This document shows, piece after piece, positions 13,049 to 25,500 of a stretch of 64,000 bases of DNA (position 1 is the stretch's first letter; each line of letters begins with the position of its first letter). Made by a program: the position numbers and the translations under genes. The notes under the pieces were generated by a model, which did not search any database, had not been told where the DNA came from, and saw only the letters and a program-made list of their open reading frames with translations. Source of the stretch: Rhynchonema sp. JSB1_4 (Eukaryota > Nematoda > Chromadorea > Monhysterida > Xyalidae); assembly GCA_030248065.1 (NCBI GenBank), contig JASAMV010007919.1:79225-143224 (forward strand), given 5' to 3'.

Positions 13049-14061
13049 CTAAATCATGTATGACTGAAGTGCTGAATTTAGCAATTGAAACATCAGCAGA
13101 GTCACGACCTACAGCTCGTATAATACCTGATTTGTATCCCTTGTATATGACGTATACACCCAACATGATCCTTTGTAATAAAATCGATAAGCACCGAGCG
13201 TGTTGCAGGTGGCCGAAGATGCTAAATTTGAGCCAGCCTGAACTTCTGTGGACGCGTGTAAAAGTTTCATCAACAAACTTACGATACGGTAAGCTAGTGG
13301 CGTAGTGCTGATGCAACAGCAAATGCAGTAGGAGATAGACCGGCCGATGTTTCATGTTGACCTGAGTTCGGGTATTGAATACAATGTTTTTGCATATTAC
13401 TCGGGCTAAACACACCCATACGTGCATGCATACAGTATGTAAGCTTAGCAAACAGATTGTTTGAAGTGACCGATACTTTTGTAACGCACAAGTGCCTGGG
13501 GGTGGCGCTTTGGCACAGTCGTCATGGATCCGGAGTTATATAACATTGACTGCCGGCGCCGATTATTGGTTGCAGCAGGTGCGGTACCCCATGTATAACG
13601 ACCCACTTTCCATTCATGGATACTATTTCAAGCTTTATGGTGGGCTGGTGCTTTCTCGATTACTGTGATGACAATGGGATCGACCCACACCATACGAGTT
13701 GAAACTATGTATGTCGACACAGTTGATTGATTGTCACCAGGCACAAGCACGTATACCTACCGCTGCCGCGGAGGACAGCAGTAAGCAGAAACCCATGACT
13801 TTTCACTGCTGTCACTGGGTCCAAACAAGCCAATAAGTTTCGGTGTCACTCCACAGCATGGGCCGGGGGAAAGTTCAGGCACGATAAGTGGGTGATGTTT
13901 ATACTTCTGATTTGCTGCCGAGTCTGTCAGTCACTTTAATTGTCATTGGGTATTGTCGTTAATCGTATTTCACATAGTTTGTTTAGATTGTTTGATTGAT
14001 TTTATGTGTCGTTCACTCATTTTTTTCATTTTGTTTCATTCTCAAGTTTCGTTTGTTTTAT
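13049..14061. other. intron/intergenic stretch with one possible exon
   Basis: A candidate minus-strand exon lies at 13761-13906. It is bounded by an AG acceptor and a GTAGGT donor and is open for 48 codons, with CC pairs (PGPCCG, AYCCPP). It may be an upstream exon of the lectin-like gene at 12168-13048, but I could not connect the phases through 13.05-13.75 kb. The rest shows nothing I can name. Confidence 0.3.
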
Positions 14062-14066
14062 TTATT
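14057..14066 (-). promoter_or_regulatory. poly(A) signals at stop codon
   Basis: Two overlapping AATAAA hexamers on the minus strand (14061-14066 and 14057-14062) span the TAA stop of the type I membrane protein gene. They imply a very short 3' UTR if used, as in the gene at 1222-2413. Confidence 0.45.
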
Positions 14067-15757
14067 CGGTATTATTTTTGGGCATTGATTTCGTAGACGT
14101 ACTGTGGCTTCCACCAGGCGTGAGCTCTGAAAAGGGCATTTGAAAGGCAAATTCAATTTGGTTAGCATAAAATAAAAGAGGTGAAACAGCTAAACCGCCG
14201 GTTGTCCGCGACGACGACGCTGATCGAATGTGTTTGTCGGGTGTCGCTGATTGCTGTTGTATGACGACATGCGATGACTTGACGTCCGTGTCCAATGTTT
14301 TGTCAGCTTGTCTGAAACGAACGTACAAAGAGAACCTCGTTCGGACCGATCGCAAGTGACACACAAAGCACCGACTTTGTACTGTCAGATTCAGCAAGCT
14401 CGTTGTCATCGATGACCGGGAATTGCTCGTCAAGTTGTTGTCGTATCACTGCAATCATTCATATGCACACATTTGAAGACAACTTTGTCGCACTGAAACT
14501 GTCCGACTAACGTAGTTTTCGGATCTTCTTTAATTTCAGCTTGTCTTTATTTCGGTCGTAGCCGTGCTCGGTTAGAAACTCGCCCTTTGGTCGACCCGAT
14601 ATGTCGTAGACGTCGACTTCCTGAAAATAGCAATTTAACGATTGACTAATGAAAATTTCATTGATCGATTGAACCAGTTACTGATTGATTTATTGCAAAC
14701 AATTACATCTGTATCAAACTTCACGTGCGCGCGTGGTTCCGTCTGCTTGGTTTGAGGTGGATTCTTGGCCAACACGTGCGTTTTTGGAATCTGGTACAGG
14801 CGAAAATTGTTTTGATCAGCACTTTTGTGTCATCATAAATGAACAGTGACGAACTTCGATCTTCTCCGGTTCTTTTGGCGGTTTCTTTTTGTGCCGTTTG
14901 AACGCACGTTTCGACAGTTGTTTGTCGGGTGATGGGCGCCGTTGCGCGCGCAGGTGTTCTTTCTGGAGAAAAAACTTTCTGATGAGAAAAATAAAACAAT
15001 CGCGCCAATCCTTCAACTAACGGCCAATTGGGCGCGATATTCGATTCGTTTCTGTTCATCTTTGTCGGCAGGCGCGCGTGAGTCCGTTTTTGTTCTCGAT
15101 CCTGACAGACTGCCCTCTCTGATCGCATGTGGCTGCTGTTGTTTGTCGTTGGTCTTCTTTGCTTGATTGCTATCGTTGTTCTTCTTTTGTTGATTGTTTA
15201 TGCCCCAAGCCATCAGGGCAATTGCCAGCACCACAACAGCTGTCACCAATATGGCACCAACTACGTGCACTGGGCTCACTGCATATGAACCGGCTGTCAC
15301 CTTCGATGGCTTCGAGCTCTGACCAGGAATCGTGCCTTCAACCATTACAGAGGCGTCTGAAAAACCGACTGTTGATTGAGGATTGACATGTTCTTCCATG
15401 CCTGAGAAGGCTCAGCAACCCAGGACATCATTTGTTACAGCTGGAGGTAATCGAAGGAAAGTTTACCCATCGCTTGGACACATTGATTAAGAAGTTTCGA
15501 CTGTTCTGTTGGGTGCTTTGTCTAGGTCTAACTCGCGCAATATACATATGTGGGAGGCGATGTTGTTCACTTCACAGGTGCTGTCCTGCCTTTTCGAAAA
15601 AACATCCATTACCTTTAAACGTGTCATTGTTGTGTCGAGAATTGTCTGATTGGGTAATCGTTGTTGTCGCATTAATGTCCGCTGTTTGTCGTCTGTTTGC
15701 TGGCGATGTGCCAACACCAATCACGATTGCAATCAGCAGCAGCAATGGGATGGGCAT
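14062..15757 (-). CDS. unknown type I membrane protein, lysine-rich cytoplasmic tail
   Basis: Eight minus-strand exons: 15613-15757, 15022-15401, 14855-14962, 14707-14790, 14512-14620, 14376-14448, 14196-14311 and 14062-14126. All phases agree; the product is 359 residues. The first ATG (15757) starts a clear signal peptide, MPIPLLLLIAIVIGVG. The outer part to about residue 92 is short, cysteine-free and has N-glycosylation sequons (NAT, NDT). About 93-116 is a transmembrane helix (AILVTAVVVLAIALMAW). The cytoplasmic ~240 residues are charged and Lys/Arg-rich, with a KRHKKKPPKEPEK patch, an EVDVYDISGRPKG block and a Ser/Thr-rich end. I do not recognise the family. The tail looks like an adaptor-binding or disordered region; this is inference. 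A reading that stops at 14507, without the GTTAGT splice at 14511, is also possible. Confidence 0.6.
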
Positions 15758-16531
15758 GATGAGCTCGGTTCGACCCAACTGCGATTTGAGGAAAGTCGGC
15801 GAAGTCAAAGGGAAAAGTCAGTGAAAGGCAATGAGAATGATTGTAGGCACTGTTCCCCTCTTCAGTGGTGCTGATCCTCCGAACAATATTATTTGATCTG
15901 TCATGCGATGCACGTGATAACAAAGAACGTTCGCAAGTGCTATTCGATGTTCTGGCGTTTATGCTTGGGCTGTTCAAGAAACAGTGGTAATCATTGGGTG
16001 GCATGTTCGAAACGGTATAAACGTCATTTTGACGTAAAGGTCGATGTAAGCTCGATCGAAAGCTCGGTCGGTGTACGCGGTGTAAACATGAAACACTCCT
16101 CGTTAACACCAGGTAATGTCTCATGTTTACACCGAGCCTACGGCGACCAAGCTTACGCCGACCTCTACACCGAACTGACGTTTACACCGCTTCGAAAATT
16201 CCATCCACTGCAATTTATTCAGTAAAAAACTCAAACACGAATGATGATTAACATAGATAGGGATGGAAGTTTCACTTAATTTTAATTTCGACAACGAGAT
16301 CAAACGAAAACACACGCCCGTATAAATATAAAATTGATGCACCTTTGCGACTAAATAAACAAGGAAGCGAAACGAAAGAAAATTACTAAAAAATTAGACA
16401 TCAAATGGAGATCAAACAAATAAAGGCTGAAGAAAAAACAAAATAAGCAAGGTGCTGGTCCAGAAAAAACGTCACAACAACAGTCAATTGTGTACCAGAT
16501 GAGATTCCATGATACCTGGTTTGTTTAAGTA
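15758..16531. other. intergenic gap with a MITE
   Basis: About 770 bp between the NCAPD3 stop (16532) and the ATG of the type I membrane protein (15757), both on the minus strand. It should hold the NCAPD3 3' end and the promoter of the next gene. The only structure I see is the inverted-repeat element at 16006-16196. Confidence 0.5.
16006..16196. mobile_element. short inverted-repeat MITE
   Basis: The ends TTCGAAACGGTATAAACGTC and GACGTTTACACCGCTTCGAA are inverted repeats. The arms continue with near-matching blocks around GGTCGATGTAAGCT / AAGCTTACGCCGACC and GGTGTAAACATGA / CATGTTTACACC. There is no coding capacity. The exact ends and target duplication are uncertain. Confidence 0.55.
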
Positions 16532-19500
16532 TCATTGTTTGGACTTGCGCGATCTGGCGGATGCTCGGCCTAGAAATTAGATTATGCATTAGGAAACACA
16601 CAGAAGGGAAAAAGAGCGAAATATGAAAATCTTCGACTCACCCTGTCTCCTAATCAATGTGGGTGATGTTTCGCCCTCAGCTATCATTCCAGCGTTCGAG
16701 GGTCGCGGCATGGCGGTCATGTCAAGTTGGAAGGTTAGGTCGGGCAGATCGAAACCACGTTGCGGGGTGCTGACAGCACGCGCGGGTAGTTGTTGTGTGT
16801 TGGTCACTGCAAAATACAAGCCCTTTGTTCAGGTCATGCATAATAGAGTGAACAGAACAGGTTCCCTGTGAACCGTTTGATGACAGCATATCGTATATGC
16901 CCAATTCAGTACCGACCACTTTCCAAGTGTACGAGTCGGATGGCTTAGCTTTCGGCATTTCGTACGTGCATGTAAAATGGCAAATGTCCTGCGTTGTTGT
17001 GTTAGACCAAGCGCCCCTTCTAAGCCCAACTTGACGTCGGCAACTGTTACGTGTTTCAGAGAAGGTTAAGACGATCACAACAGGCACCCTACCCTGACTC
17101 ATGGCCAATCTATTCGATCGTCTCCTGGTTGTCATCGACGTTTGTTGTTCGTCCGTGCGTTGTTGCTTCTCCCCGATGGCAGTGGTGTCGTGTTCAGGCA
17201 CGGGTGACATCGATGTTGTTGACTTGGCTGCGGTTGCAGCACGTTTGACTGTACGACGTCGACCAACCTTGTCAACAACGGGCGACTGCGCGACATTGGT
17301 CGCTTGGGCAGGTGCCTGCAACACGGCATGCTGCTGTTGGCGCACGTGCTTGTTGCACAAAGTACATCCAGAGCACCCAAACCCACCTGTTCTTCATTCT
17401 GTCCGTCCTGCTGTACATCCATATTCTCCAACTCGACCACAGGTTCAATGTCCTTGTCGGCTTGCAGCTGTTCCCCGTCCGATGCACTGTCATCCGAGTC
17501 CGACAACACCAAAGGTGGGGGACGATCGATTGCGTTGGTTGACGGTTGGACCGATATACGGCTGGGTGGCGCTGTAAGATCAGAATGCACGATGGGAAGT
17601 GGGCGATGAGTGATGAGCAAGCGGTACGAACCGTGGGAATATCCGCAAAACGCACGGTAACCTGGCCGTAATACGTTAGAACACAGCAGCAGAACACAAC
17701 AACAACAAGGGCAGCAACGCACCACATTATATCATCAGACAGACTACCAGAGGAACCCACCTTTGGGTTTATCCTTCGGCCGAGGTTCGGTCATGCACAT
17801 GCGATTGAGTCGTTGTCTGGCAGCGACCAGCCCCGATCTCGGCACGGACGACGGTGAATTAGGTGACACAACCGTGACCCGACCGGGACCAGGAGTTGCC
17901 GACACCGTGCCAGCTGCTTGCAGTGACGCGCGTTGGGCCAACAGACGCTCGTGTTGATGACGACGTTCCGCCGCAGCTGAACAAAACAAATGCAAACTCA
18001 TAAATTCCAGAAGCTAATAAGTTCCTATTCCAAAAATAAACAATACAAGATCGCGTCAAGCAACGCATACCGGCGGCAACTTGTGCACGTTTGGCCTCCT
18101 CCTCTCGTTTCTGTCGTTCATACAGCTGCACGTCGTACTCAATCTCACTCGCCAATTGCGGGTCGCTGGCCAGAAACTAAAAATCGACAAAAATAAACTT
18201 CATGTAAATGTATTATTCACTTCATTCATTTCCATAAAACAAGCAAGACCGATGAAAACCACCGACCTCTTCGACATCATTACCAAAATCGAGTCTCAAT
18301 TCCAACAAATACATCATCAACAGACGCATGAGTGGACTGCGATGTTTCAGGAGCACGTGTCGAACCGATGCCACCGTGGGTACAATTGCTTCGATCACCG
18401 ATTTCTTGTACACCGCGTTGATTAGCTGCAAACGGGCAGCACGAGAGTCGAATGGTACCAAAACAAGTCAACAATAATTTTGTGCAGGAAAATCCACAAA
18501 GGCAGAAAAGCACAGTATACACACAGTATAATGCAGGCGAAAACTCTAGCAAACTATAAACAGCGTTCAACATGCAGTGCGTGTCTGTCTAGCTGAATCC
18601 TACCTTGAGAGTTCGTTGTCTGTTCAATGCCCACCCTCGACTGTCACGACTTTGCACGGTGGTGCCGGATCGCGATTCAGTTGTCACAAGTGAAGCATCC
18701 TGTGCAAGCAACACAATAGGGGGACATCGGACACTGCACGTTGAACGAATAAACACACACACACACACACGCAAACAACAAGCAAAAGCAAAAGAATAAT
18801 GCAGGTAAACTAGAATGTTAGGGACGTGTGCATGAGCATGAGCACATTTACATACACAATGGGCCATTTCGGCGAAAACTGGCTGCACAGGGAGTGGACA
18901 ATTGTTATTCTTTGTGCCAGAGCACGGCACTAACGTTCTGGCTGATGGTACAGTAGTTAAATCAAGTGGTTCGACTCTCGTCCTCAACGTGGCCATTTTC
19001 TGTCGGGCAACGTGCAGTAATCGCAAACTAACGTGATGCAAGCGTTTGGAAGTGCAGTTTCTGGACTGAAACTACTACTCGTACTCAACTCAAGCAGCCC
19101 TAGATGAGCGTGTAGTGGGAGTTGACGACGAAAGTTAACAATCCGAGTTGAGGACAGTACTATCAGCCAACGTTCTCTCTAAGGTTACAATCAACATGCA
19201 AAGCAAGTCGTGTGAAAATGATGCCATAAACGTGCCGAAAACATGCTGACACCAACCTTATTCTGTGCTTCCAACAAAGCCGGGTCCACATCGTCATCCA
19301 CATCTTCCTGCTGTTCACCCGTTCGTTGTGTCTTGATGGCGCTCAATTTGATCTCGTCACACGTCATAATCTGTGTGATCGTGCTGCCATTGCACAAGAA
19401 ACGAGAAGTCCAATTTTGGACACGAAAACAGCCAAAGTCGATCTGGCTTGCTATACCTTCAAACAATCGCCGATCAGTCCATTGGTGGTGTCATTGACGG

Positions 19501-22500
19501 GCACAATCTCGTCAGCCACCATACCCAATATGTCATTCGACAGGTTGAACATTGCGTGCAACTTCTCGTTGTCGTTAAATTGGCCCAACATGAATTTGTA
19601 GAGTTGCATTCGCGCATCCGCGCTCTTCTCGTCTGCAACAATAATGTCAAGTTGATGAACGATAACCGATAACCAGTACCAAACACATCAACAGTCGAAG
19701 CATTTGAAAGAAACTTGGCACGAGCCCAAAGTCAAAGAGCCGATCATGGAACCTTTCAACGAGAATGCGCTGTTCTCCTCTGTTGCCACCACCGTGTCAC
19801 TCTCATCAGCCGACCAACTCGGATGACGACAACCGTTGAAATGGTAGACACATTCGAGGAAATGGTTGGAGAACATTTGTGGATGGCGAATCTGTAAAAA
19901 TTACGTGGGTTTTATGCTTTTGATGAAAAATAAGGGTTGAAATGTGGCGCAAGGTTTCTCATACTATTAAAGTGGTCCGAATTTCTGTGCCAGTAAACCC
20001 GACAGCAAATAACCTTGAGCACATGGACGAGACAGAAATGTGCGAATTCTCTGATGCTCTCATCGGTGTCCAACAGTGCCGACATGAATCGATACAACAA
20101 GAATCCCTTGAATCGCAGATAGTCCTCCTTGATTAGGCCGGCCAGCACAGTCAGCGTTTGTTTGCGCACAAGCTTCGACTCGTCCTTCAGACACAACGTC
20201 ACTGACGACAGATGTGGCTCGACCACCGATGTGTAACTGCAACGTATATGTAAATAGACAAAAAGGTTGACTAATAATTCTCCACCAATGGCTAACCGTA
20301 TGGCCAAATCGGACAGCACAATCAAACAGTTGTTCCTCATGATGTCACTCCTGTTGTTGGTGATCTCTCTGACCAACAGCTTTACGCATTCGTTCGCTGA
20401 CGATTCATCGTGCAAGCACATTTTGCCGAGCGCAACGACCGCTTGCGAACGTAGCATTGGGCTGAATCAAGACAATCAGTGCTGTCGCTAGGGGGGTTGG
20501 GGGTTACCACCTGTTATCCTGCTATTGGTGTCCTGAATTTTCAGCCAGGGGTACCCCGGTATCCTCACTTGTTGGCCAACGGTATCTGATTCTCAAAAAC
20601 ACAAATTGGTAAAAGTCGGCCATTTTTACCGTCAATTTTATCAAAAAATCATACGCTCCAGCAAGTACTTCCCAAAAAGCGATTTTAATACCGCAGTGAG
20701 ACCGATTTTCTTCAATATCCATCACCAATAAGGTATGTTAAAGGCATTTCATCCTGAACTTTCGGCCAACCCCCTCCCCCAGCCGAGTATCCTGGTATCT
20801 TGTGTCCAGAATTTTCGTCCAGGGGTATCCTGACTTTTCGATTTCCCAACGACACCACTGATCACAAAGGCAACAGCTGTCAGCGGGCATGAGTCAACGT
20901 TGCATCACCTGGTCAGTTATGTACACCAACCTGTTCGAGTCCTTGCGTTGCAACAACGGCGGCTTTGGTGTGGTGGTGCGCGACGGTTGTTGGTTATGAC
21001 CATCGCCGTCCGTGGCACTCGCTGCAACAATCATAAATGGATATTTACTTGAAAAACATACAATGAAAAAAAAGAGTGACGCAACCACGGTTTGACTGAT
21101 TCAGCGTGAGGTCATCGATTTTCTTGTGGATGTGCTCCAGACATACAAATGTTTCAACAATCTTGAACAGTCGTCGTTTGATGAGCTTAGGTGCATATTG
21201 TAGAACCTCGGCCATGACGCATAGACGTTTGATGATATTAGCGTCGCTGATTGGCTCGATAGTCTGCAACCAGAACCAAATCAGCGCATAAGAAAAACCT
21301 TCAAAACAATTTCTAAACCTCATTCATGTGTTCGCTTGGTTGACCAGACTCGGTCATATTTTCCGATTCAGCGTGTTGTTCATCGGGTTGATTGGCCGAA
21401 CTGAACAGAACGTACGACAGATACTTCTCGCACGATCGCACCACGATGGACGCCCAGGCCAGCAGAAGGGACAGTGACTCCTGAAGGTGCGTTGTGTTGT
21501 GTGCAACACCAAACCATCTGTAAAGACTGAAACTATCGTCGAGAAGAAGTCCACGGTTTACCAAATAACACGCACCTTATCACTGTTTGTAATCCTACTC
21601 GCCAGTTTGTAGACGGCATGGCACACATCAGCCGTACATTCGGGCGGAATTGCGAATCGACCAATCCGGTCGGTCATGTCATCGTAGAGACTCTGTGCGT
21701 CGGACACTGACACTTGATTGCAACTGTTAGCCAGTGTCATCGAGATGTAGCTGCAAATCGGATAAGTGTCATGTGTGTGTGATGTTTCAATACCAATTTG
21801 GTGGCAGTTTCATGAAACACCATACCGCAACAGATGCGTGTGTTCAGCGTGGTCACCAGCACCGATATCGAGCTGATTGGCGGCCACAAACCAAGTGACA
21901 CGCGCCGTGTTGGCTGACGTCTGCGAACCAGTTGATAACTTGATGAGTCTCCGATGCAAAAGAACAAAGAAAAAGTTTTCAAAACAACTGACGTTTATCA
22001 ATTTGCTCACGTCAGCCATCAACATCCAGGCGGGCAATGCCCTTTCCTTATCAGGGAACGCAGCGTCCAGCGCCCGACCCACACGTGGCAACAACGTGCG
22101 TTCGTCGTTGTGTAGTTTATTGATAACGCGCAATAAATAACGCCTGTGAAAACACGCAATGATTGACACATAGTGTAGAGCAATGAGTGTATCCAACCGA
22201 TAATCCTGACTGCGTTCGACGAGTCTGAGTAGTTGCCAGGCAAGTTCGGCCACACCAGCACCAATCAGTCCATCGAAGATCACCGATCGCGCGCATCTGG
22301 TCGCTGTCTCGATCACCGATTGTTCGCTGAAGCACCACAGAATGGATAAAGCATAATGGCAGTGTTTCGTCTCAAACATCAGTTTAGAATACAACCAAAA
22401 TCTATTCTCTCCGTCGTTTGCAGAGCTAGATAAATCTGGTAATAAAGCAAGTTTATGAAAGCAAACATTATCGTGATGACCCCTTGGCATTCGCCGTCCG

Positions 22501-25500
22501 GTTGCCAAAACGGATTGCGTTCAAAGGAAAATGCAAAACTGTGCAAGTGCATTACACTAGCACCACATCGAATGCCAACCCGGCTTATAGTAATGTGGTC
22601 AAATAATCTCGTCAAATAAAGGCGTCGAACACATGTATTAGTTTCCGCGCTCATTTGGGGCTCATGTGTTTCGACGACGACTTTCTTTGACAAGATAATT
22701 TGACGACAAAACGATTGGCCGCCGACCCTACCCATCAGTGATGAGCGGCATGACGGCCTTCAGCCAAGCAATACGCATCGGTGCCATGTCGGTGTGCGCC
22801 AACAACAAGGAGGTCAACGATTCGGCTGCCTGTTTGCGCACGGTCAACGCCGGGTCACTGCATCTGGCCACCAACACACGAATACCATCGGCTGGCCAAC
22901 GCACATTATCGATTGGCGATTGGTCTGATGACGTCACTGTCCACAGGTCATGACGCACACATGCTTCCACTGCCTGCAGCACATCAACAGACATGACACT
23001 TGATTATTATTGTGCTCACCGCTCGCTAATATACCGTCAGAATTCTTCAAGTGCCCGTTGCACAAGCGCCAGAACTATACGAGTAAACTGCACACAAAAA
23101 TGAAATAATCAGCCATCATAGTATCTCGATTCTCAATCCAATCAGTGCCCAACCTGTGTGGCTGCCTTTCGCACCAACGTTTTCGAATCACTCGAGCCAA
23201 CGACGAGCAGTTGACGAATATCGGCAACCATTTCTTCGGTGCGGTTCACGATGGATTCTTCCCTGGATTATCACGGTATTGATACCAGCTATTTGTTGCC
23301 AGCGACGGAGTCTCATGCATCATTGCAGTGATACCCACCGTTTCTTCGTGACGTATTGCTGCACGCCGAGCAGTTGTGTCAGCCAGTCAACATCAACGTC
23401 ATCGCCCAATTTGTTGTTCGTTTCAGCTGAAATCGCAATACAGGCAAATTGGCAAACCAACTTGATGAGAATGCTGCCGAAACACACCGATCAACTGCGA
23501 GATGTGTGTGTAGGCGCGTTGTCTGACGTTCGACGATGCGTCCGAGCACTGCGACAACAACAACGCACACAACGGTTGTAGCACCGCGTCACGATCCACC
23601 GTGTTGCGTGCCGTCTTGAGCATGCACGACGCACAATCGACGCTGATCGCACGCCATGATGACTGCAACGGTGAACGAAACTGCTTCTGAGTTTATGGTA
23701 ATTCTAACGAGGGCAAGGTTGCCGATGCCGTCGTGACCATGATGTTCATACCACAGCTCATTCTGCTAGCTATACATTTCCAAAAGCGCCTCCCAAAAAA
23801 CATGAGATTTCTTCATTTACTCAGTACCACGCGTTCACAATCACGAAAAAATAAGCGAAGTTCAAAACGACAAAAGCTCGCCATCAACTATCAACCAACC
23901 CGTTGTACATTCAGAGCAAATTTCTGCAGCCAATCGACGAACGCGACCAATACGCCAACGGTCTGTTGGTCAGCATCGTCGTTGTGCGTCGGCTCGGATT
24001 CATTGTGCTGATGTTTGGGCACTAGCAAGGCTCGTTCATGCATCCACAACATCATGTTGGTCACACAAGGCACCACTCGATGTCGGTACTCAGCTCGATC
24101 AACACAACGCGCCAGCAGATTGTGTGTCAACGAACACAGAGTCTGCAGTGCAAACTTGTGATGATGGATGCTGCGTTGTGATACAAGTTTATCTGATGGC
24201 GGTGGCCGTTTTTATACATCTAGCTTGCTTTATAATCTGATATGAACTGGGCTATTCGCACCACCAATCCGAAGCACGTCAGAACTCACATGAGTTCGAT
24301 CCAAGCGCAATTGTTCGTTGTTAATATCGGGCAGTTTATCGATGAAACGCTTGACAAAACCCGATGCAATTTCCGATAACCGGATAATCCAAACCGGCAG
24401 ATTCGTGCTTTGCGCCTGCGAGCCTGAAAGCACGTTCAGTGACATACACATAATGAGGTCCAAGCATTGCAAAATGTGACAACGCATGAACAACAACGAA
24501 CCTAAATTGATGGGTCGATTGTTCATGTCCAGCAGTGACATATGCGGCAGTGCAAAACGAGCGAGCACGATTTCTCCAGTTGGATCATGTCGACTTGACA
24601 ACAGCGATCGAATGATGCACAGACACTTTTCAGCAATGTTCAATGTTTGCAGGTCGTGTTTGGTGGGTGTGTTTTGCCAGCTGGTCGGGTTAATCCGATC
24701 GCAATCAATCTGCAGTTGCACGCACTCTTTTTTGCACACTAGTTCCCATGAACACTACATCCTCATGGGCCGTAAGACTTTTCGGCGGACACTGCATTTG
24801 AACATAAGTGGTAGCGTTTTTACGTTGGGGGAAGAGCTGGTGCGCCAAGCTTGTTTGTTTTCCCTTGTGGCAATTTCATACATGCACTAACAGATCACAC
24901 ACACAAAAAGTTCAACAACAGCAGACACTCACCCAAAACAACTGTCGCATCGTCTCCATCGAGTTGGCGAGTAACAACGGTGAATTGGACAGAGACACGC
25001 CCTGATCATTGATGGCCAGCCACAAGGACACCAATGTGTCATTGAGTGCGTCTTGCAGAAGTCGAGCATCATCCGTTGATAGGTGGTCCACCTGCGAATG
25101 GTCGAATCCAGGTGAAGAGGGATAATGGTAGTAAGTAAGCACGGCGAATGATGTGTCTCGCACATAAGACTCTTTGAGCAGATAATGCAACCTTTATTGA
25201 TGCCACTCGCTTCATCAAGACTGCACATAAAAGTTGTTCCCGGAAACTCAGACAACATGAAAAAAGTCTAATCCAAATCCAGGACTGACCAAACTGTCAC
25301 TTCGCTCCGCCCGACTAGCGGGTCGATTGGCTCTGTGTTTATCCTTTGCCTTTTTCGCTTTCGCAATTTGAGCATTCTGCATTCGCGATTCGAGTGTTTC
25401 AACACCATCAGCCGACTTCACTGCCGTCGCCGCCACGCGAATCGCGTCCAAACATTTCTGTGGATTTCAAGCAATTTCAGCAAGTCTTCTGCTAGTAATA

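Noticed and set aside
16832..17070. Minus-strand continuation of the NCAPD3 frame (TCTYEMPKAKPSDSYTWK)
   Set aside because: It lies in the intron between exons 30 and 31; joining 17093 to 16806 restores phase and a conserved-looking C-terminus.
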